Shown here: piece by piece, positions 60,497 to 64,000 of the stretch | How the letters are laid out: each line of letters begins with the position of its first letter | Numbering within the stretch: position 1 is the first letter of the stretch | Assembly (NCBI GenBank): GCA_016715405.1 | Contig: JADKAE010000003.1 | Coordinates: 124,001 to 188,000, forward strand | DNA from: Saprospiraceae bacterium | Lineage (GTDB): Bacteria; Bacteroidota; Bacteroidia; Chitinophagales; Saprospiraceae | Direction: 5' to 3' | Length of the DNA stretch: 64,000 nt | The notes under the pieces: model-generated | What the model was told of the DNA's origin: nothing | Databases searched by the model: none | What the model saw: the letters and a program-made list of their open reading frames with translations, nothing else | Program-made: the position numbers and the translations under genes

Positions 60497-61135
60497 ATGC
60501 CTGTTAAGATCAGATTACAACGCAAGGGCCGTACAAAACGCCCATTTTACCACATTGTTATTGCGGATTCCCGTTCGGGTCGCGAAGGCCGTTTTATTGA
60601 AAAAATCGGCATTTACAACCCGTTGACTAGTCCCGCAACTATTGAAATCGACCGCGAAAAAGCCTACGACTGGCTTATCAAAGGCGCACAACCTACCGAT
60701 ACGGTGCGCGCCATCTTGCGCTTCAAAGGCGTAATGTACCGCAAACACCTGATGCTGGGCGTACAAAAAGGCGCCATTACGATAGAACAGGCCGACGAAA
60801 AATACCTTAATTGGACTACGGAGAAAGAAGCGAAGATCGCTGCCCGCGTAGCCAAAACGGATGAAGAACAGCGCGCATTCCACGCCCGAGTAGCCGGTGC
60901 GGATATCGTGCCCGTGCCCAAAGTAAAACCGCAGGCTGTAGTAGTTGAAGCAGCTGTGGAAGCCGCAGTAGAAACCGCAGCAGAAACAACGGAAGAAGTA
61001 GTAGCTGCAGTGGAAGAAGAAGCTGTTGAAACCGCAGTAGAAACAGCGGAAGAAGCAGTAGCTGCTGTAGAAGAAGAAACGCAGGAAGCACCCGCAGCAG
61101 AAGAGACAACAGAAGAAGGCGCCGCCGAAGTTTAA
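60497..61135 (+). CDS. rpsP: 30S ribosomal protein bS16 with long acidic C-terminal extension
   Basis: 212 residues. Residues 1-80 are a normal S16 (MPVKIRLQRKGRTKRPFYHI, RFIEKIGIYNPLTSPATIEI, WLIKGAQPTDTVRAILR). A middle part (80-145) is common in Bacteroidota S16. The last 70 residues are only Ala, Glu, Val and Thr in a repeating VETAAET/AAVEEE pattern with matching DNA repeats, so this tail probably grew by slippage. No rimM or trmD follows. Confidence 0.96.
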   Translation: MPVKIRLQRKGRTKRPFYHIVIADSRSGREGRFIEKIGIYNPLTSPATIEIDREKAYDWLIKGAQPTDTVRAILRFKGVMYRKHLMLGVQKGAITIEQADEKYLNWTTEKEAKIAARVAKTDEEQRAFHARVAGADIVPVPKVKPQAVVVEAAVEAAVETAAETTEEVVAAVEEEAVETAVETAEEAVAAVEEETQEAPAAEETTEEGAAEV

Positions 61136-61300
61136 TCCAGCAAGGTGTTAACAGGTCAAATAAAGTCAGTTTAATTTATCATAAACTGTATATTTGTCCT
61201 ATCTGTTTCAGGCTATACTTTTATTATTACTATAATACTTTAGTGAACCTGGTAGTGCCTTAAGTTGCACTATCAGGTTTACGTTTAAAAAGGCCATCCT

Positions 61301-62704
61301 ATGTACGAATTAAATCCGGAATACATCGAACAACTGGAAACGCTGGCCGCCGGCATCCAGGAATCGGAAGAGCTGCAACAATACCTCGAAGAGGAAGAAG
61401 AAGCCTTTTATATGCAGCTCAAAGAAAAATACGAACCGCATATTGCGGCGCTTTACGAAGAAGTGGCCGAACACCACCCTCTTCAACTCATCACCTTTGA
61501 AACGATATTACTCGACCCCGCCTTCGAAGGGCTTTTTCTGCCCAAACTGCTGGGACATTCGGTGTTGCGCGGCGAAATCGACGATCAGTGCAAATACGTT
61601 CGCCCCCAGGACCACTTCAAAGACGTACTGGTGGCTATTTGCAACTCGGCCAATTTTGATATTCTGAAAAAGCGCATCGGGCAATCCATACAAATCGGTT
61701 TTGCACTGAGCAGCGATATCTGGATTACCAATCTCATTAACAGTTTACCCAATAAGCGCATTCGTTATTTTCTGCAGAGCCAAAAACTCGAGAAATATCG
61801 CCACCACAACGAGCGACTGGCGGGTTACAATCGCTATAAAAAACAGTTTGTACACGACAACTTCCTTACCGCGGAGTTTCCGACGACGATGGCAGAGCTG
61901 CAGGTCTTTTTCGGACAGCTCAAAACCTTTTTGATCAGCCGTATCAATCGCAAGGGAGATGACTCTACGCTGTTCGAACCGCTGAAGGCATTGGTGGCCA
62001 ACAGCCAGTTGCAAGGATCGGTGGAACACCTGCAAATTTCCGTGCTTTTTGCCGCTTTCTTCGACCTGGAAAAGGCCGACATAGTTTTTGTGGCCAAACA
62101 CCTCAATGCCGTTCGCAAAAATACGCCCGAGTATAGCGACAAGTTTCTCGCTTTCCTGCTCGAATTGCACAAGCGCACCGATATCGACTATACGCCCCAG
62201 GCCGATCTTCGCCTTTCTGATATGTTTGATTCCAAAATCAAAGACGATATCAGCGCCTATTTCGAGCTCATTGATATTGTGCACAAAAAAGGCTACGTGC
62301 ACCCTGAAACACAGGAGGCGGTGAAACAATTCTATACGCACCATCAGGGACTTTCTCTTATCAATGAATGCGTGCGCCAATCGATTTTCCACTACTTTTC
62401 GAGGTTCATCAACAACCTCGAAGAAAGCGCCTATACCGACTTTTTCGAGATATCAAAGGTGTTTGCCGTTTACCAGCAGATTTTCCTCAACCAGCATTTC
62501 AACCAGGCAATGGAGGATCTGTCGATGGGTTATGTGCAAAAACTGCTGCACCGCTATATCGACAAACGCGGTAAAGACTACCAGGATATTAAGCGATTTG
62601 TATCCCACAATTTCCTCGAATACGAATTCCTGTCGGAAAAGGAAGTAGTGGAGATCTTCAAGTCAAGACTAAAAAATGAAAAAGAAAATCCAAACAAGCT
62701 CTAA
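61301..62704 (+). CDS. Conserved helical protein of unknown function
   Basis: 467 residues, cytoplasmic, mostly alpha-helical, starting MYELNPEYIEQLETLAAGIQ with a Glu-rich segment at 22-45. No motif I can tie to a reaction; sequence is even in composition and lies in its normal housekeeping neighbourhood, so it is a real gene. The stop at 62704 overlaps the end of the converging gene by 4 bp. Confidence 0.75.
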   Translation: MYELNPEYIEQLETLAAGIQESEELQQYLEEEEEAFYMQLKEKYEPHIAALYEEVAEHHPLQLITFETILLDPAFEGLFLPKLLGHSVLRGEIDDQCKYVRPQDHFKDVLVAICNSANFDILKKRIGQSIQIGFALSSDIWITNLINSLPNKRIRYFLQSQKLEKYRHHNERLAGYNRYKKQFVHDNFLTAEFPTTMAELQVFFGQLKTFLISRINRKGDDSTLFEPLKALVANSQLQGSVEHLQISVLFAAFFDLEKADIVFVAKHLNAVRKNTPEYSDKFLAFLLELHKRTDIDYTPQADLRLSDMFDSKIKDDISAYFELIDIVHKKGYVHPETQEAVKQFYTHHQGLSLINECVRQSIFHYFSRFINNLEESAYTDFFEISKVFAVYQQIFLNQHFNQAMEDLSMGYVQKLLHRYIDKRGKDYQDIKRFVSHNFLEYEFLSEKEVVEIFKSRLKNEKENPNKL

Positions 62705-63654
62705 CGTTTAATAATGCGGGCGCGTTTGTCAAATTTCTTTCGCACTTTGGCAAGCGCCTGTTTTAACTCTTCTTCGCGCTCGTAGGCCATTTGCACGCCT
62801 ACGAGCGTGAGATTCCCCTGTTTTTCGGTATACGGCTCATAACCTGCGTCAAAAATCTTTTGTACCAGGCGTCTGACATTTCCCTCATGAGCAAATCTGC
62901 CGATAAGAATAATTCCGTATTGCTGCGCCGGGTCTGGCGTAGACGCTTCTGTATCCAGATCTTCTTCCGTCAGGGTGTCGGTAGGCCATTCAACCGGGGG
63001 GGTCTGGGTAGGACTTATATTGATCCGCGAAGCGGGCGCAGTAGGTTCGTTATCGGCCACGGAGTCATTGTTTTGAAAAAAAACAAGATACCCGCCTGTC
63101 ATCAGGATGATAAGTGTAAGAGACAGCACCCAACCGAAATAGCGCTGAAACCAGCCCGCAATACGCGCGCTTTGCCCCATGAGGCGACCACCGCCAAGTT
63201 GTACTTCCTCCACTTTGGGGTTTCTAACTGTTCTGACGATTGGTGAAAACTGCACCACGGGCAGTCCATAGCTGGCGGTATTGAAATTGGTAGAATCCTC
63301 CAGGAATCGCAGTTGGTCTTCGTAGTCGCGATACAAGCGGCCTACTTTGGGGATGGTTACCATTTCGCGCTTGTCAATGATTTCGAGCGCTTCTTTTACG
63401 TACGCAGTCACTGCCTGTTGGGCGTCCTGCAGACTAACCTTATATTTTTCGCGGATATAATTGACCAGAATGCCGTCGTCGAGTTGAAGATGCGATTGAA
63501 ACTGCAATTGCAGGGCAGGAGGTTGCACCTTGCGTTGCACGTGGTCTACGGCTGCATTTTTGTATGTCGACACAAAAGTACCCAACCCCGGCACGGCAAG
63601 TGTATCATGTTCGTAGAGCAGGGGCGCTATGCATTCACCAACTTCAATTTGCAT
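62701..63654 (-). CDS. HU-CCDC81 / SPOR domain membrane protein
   Basis: About 317 residues from the ATG at 63654 (MQIEVGECIAPLLYEHDTLA); the frame is open to 63675. Residues 1-55 and 60-125: two HU-like CCDC81 domains (VPGLGTFVSTYKNAAVDHVQ, VNYIREKYKVSLQDAQQAVT). One membrane helix (FGWVLSLTLIILMTGGYLVF, about 180-200). The C-terminal 80 residues form a SPOR domain (QYGIILIGRFAHEGNVRRLV), which binds denuded peptidoglycan. This set is typical of Bacteroidota and is probably linked to cell division. Confidence 0.88.
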   Translation of the reverse strand: MQIEVGECIAPLLYEHDTLAVPGLGTFVSTYKNAAVDHVQRKVQPPALQLQFQSHLQLDDGILVNYIREKYKVSLQDAQQAVTAYVKEALEIIDKREMVTIPKVGRLYRDYEDQLRFLEDSTNFNTASYGLPVVQFSPIVRTVRNPKVEEVQLGGGRLMGQSARIAGWFQRYFGWVLSLTLIILMTGGYLVFFQNNDSVADNEPTAPASRINISPTQTPPVEWPTDTLTEEDLDTEASTPDPAQQYGIILIGRFAHEGNVRRLVQKIFDAGYEPYTEKQGNLTLVGVQMAYEREEELKQALAKVRKKFDKRARIIKR

Positions 63655-63758
63655 AAGATATGCGATATCTACCACTTAAAGGTACGTATTTTTGAGGAAA
63701 AACCAGTCAAACGCAATACAAAAAGGAGATAAGTAGATAAGTTGCTATTTACAAAAAT

Positions 63759-64000
63759 TTATTCTTTAATAAATGGCAGGTTTACTACCGAACGATGATT
63801 TACTGCCTGCAGGTTATATTTCCCTGCTGATAAATTGCTGATTGACAACCACATATTCGAACTACCTTCGGGTAATTGCTGCGACAATACAAGGCGTCCT
63901 AAAGCGTCGTAAACGTGTAATACCATCGGTACTAAAGTCACTTCGGGCAAAACGAGCTGTACCTGGGTGGTAGCCGGTACGGGAAACAGGCGCCAGTTGC
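63759..64000 (-). CDS. T9SS sorting-domain protein, C-terminal end only
   Basis: The frame is open to the right edge. It reads NWRLFPVPATTQVQLVLPEV ... LHVYDALGRLVLSQQLPEG ... LSAGKYNLQAVNHRSVVNLP FIKE, a type A T9SS sorting domain (P-x-P, D-x-x-G-R-x-V, L-x-x-G-x-Y). The exported protein itself lies beyond the window. Confidence 0.85.
   Translation of the reverse strand, partial: NWRLFPVPATTQVQLVLPEVTLVPMVLHVYDALGRLVLSQQLPEGSSNMWLSISNLSAGKYNLQAVNHRSVVNLPFIKE

Noticed and set aside
1..64000. tRNA, rRNA or prophage genes
   Set aside because: I looked for tRNA 3' ends with the T-loop word GGTTCGA, rRNA segments and phage structural genes and found none.

Overview
The window reads as chromosome from a Bacteroidota bacterium, most likely a Saprospiria/Saprospiraceae-type marine or wastewater lineage. 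The evidence is a SusC/SusD pair with an FG-GAP/ASPIC surface protein, C-terminal type IX secretion (T9SS) sorting domains, a DUF5684-type long signal peptidase I, an S16 with a long acidic tail, and promoters of the Bacteroidota form TTG-N19-TAnnTTTG. I see no rRNA, tRNA, CRISPR array or prophage.

Layout. 1-8692 (minus): end of a small lipoprotein, then the operon SusC - SusD - giant FG-GAP/ASPIC lipoprotein. 9098-12452 (plus): a retropepsin-like protease with a PDZ domain and a CPA2 cation/proton antiporter in two frames, with a 38-residue membrane protein between them on the minus strand. 12453-17300 is an accessory island: octamer array, palindromic repeat, small membrane protein, an insertion sequence sitting inside a methyltransferase gene, a DinD/BRO-like protein, and a decayed XRE/PIN toxin-antitoxin pair. 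17285-31133 carries housekeeping and envelope genes: PPTase, WD40, dcd, UvrD/AddA-type helicase, DUF3179, EI24-like, MscS, ECF sigma with a partner protein, AlkA-type glycosylase, GNAT, vanadium haloperoxidase. 31317-36269: a glycosyltransferase split by a repeat array, a porin-like protein, a 1 kb RNA-like intergenic region, a TPR-like protein. 36396-45771: arginine decarboxylase-like enzyme, MazG-like pyrophosphohydrolase, DUF1573, YpdA, a two-receiver pseudo-kinase, a prenyl synthase with an internal deletion, GNAT, acylphosphatase, amidohydrolase. 46047-50991: LVIVD lipoproteins, an M61 peptidase, a TM2-TPR-SHOCT protein. 51000-52011: gene-free with candidate small RNAs. 52012-64000: secreted protein, lepB, TonB-dependent receptor, a large Gly-rich/PKD T9SS protein, rpsP, a conserved unknown, a HU-CCDC81/SPOR protein, and the end of another T9SS protein.

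Two things run through the whole window. First, about twenty gaps hold short tandem arrays whose unit is always 7 or 8 bp while the unit sequence changes from place to place; many are followed by their own reverse complement, so the locus can fold into a long hairpin. They sit at gene ends, and in at least three places they enter reading frames, including one that splits a glycosyltransferase in a way that one extra 8-bp unit would repair. I consider these arrays the best candidate for an undescribed system here. Second, about fifteen otherwise healthy genes carry a single-base frameshift, mostly a missing base in or near a homopolymer. This looks more like residual assembly error than biology, and every 'broken gene' claim below should be read with that in mind.
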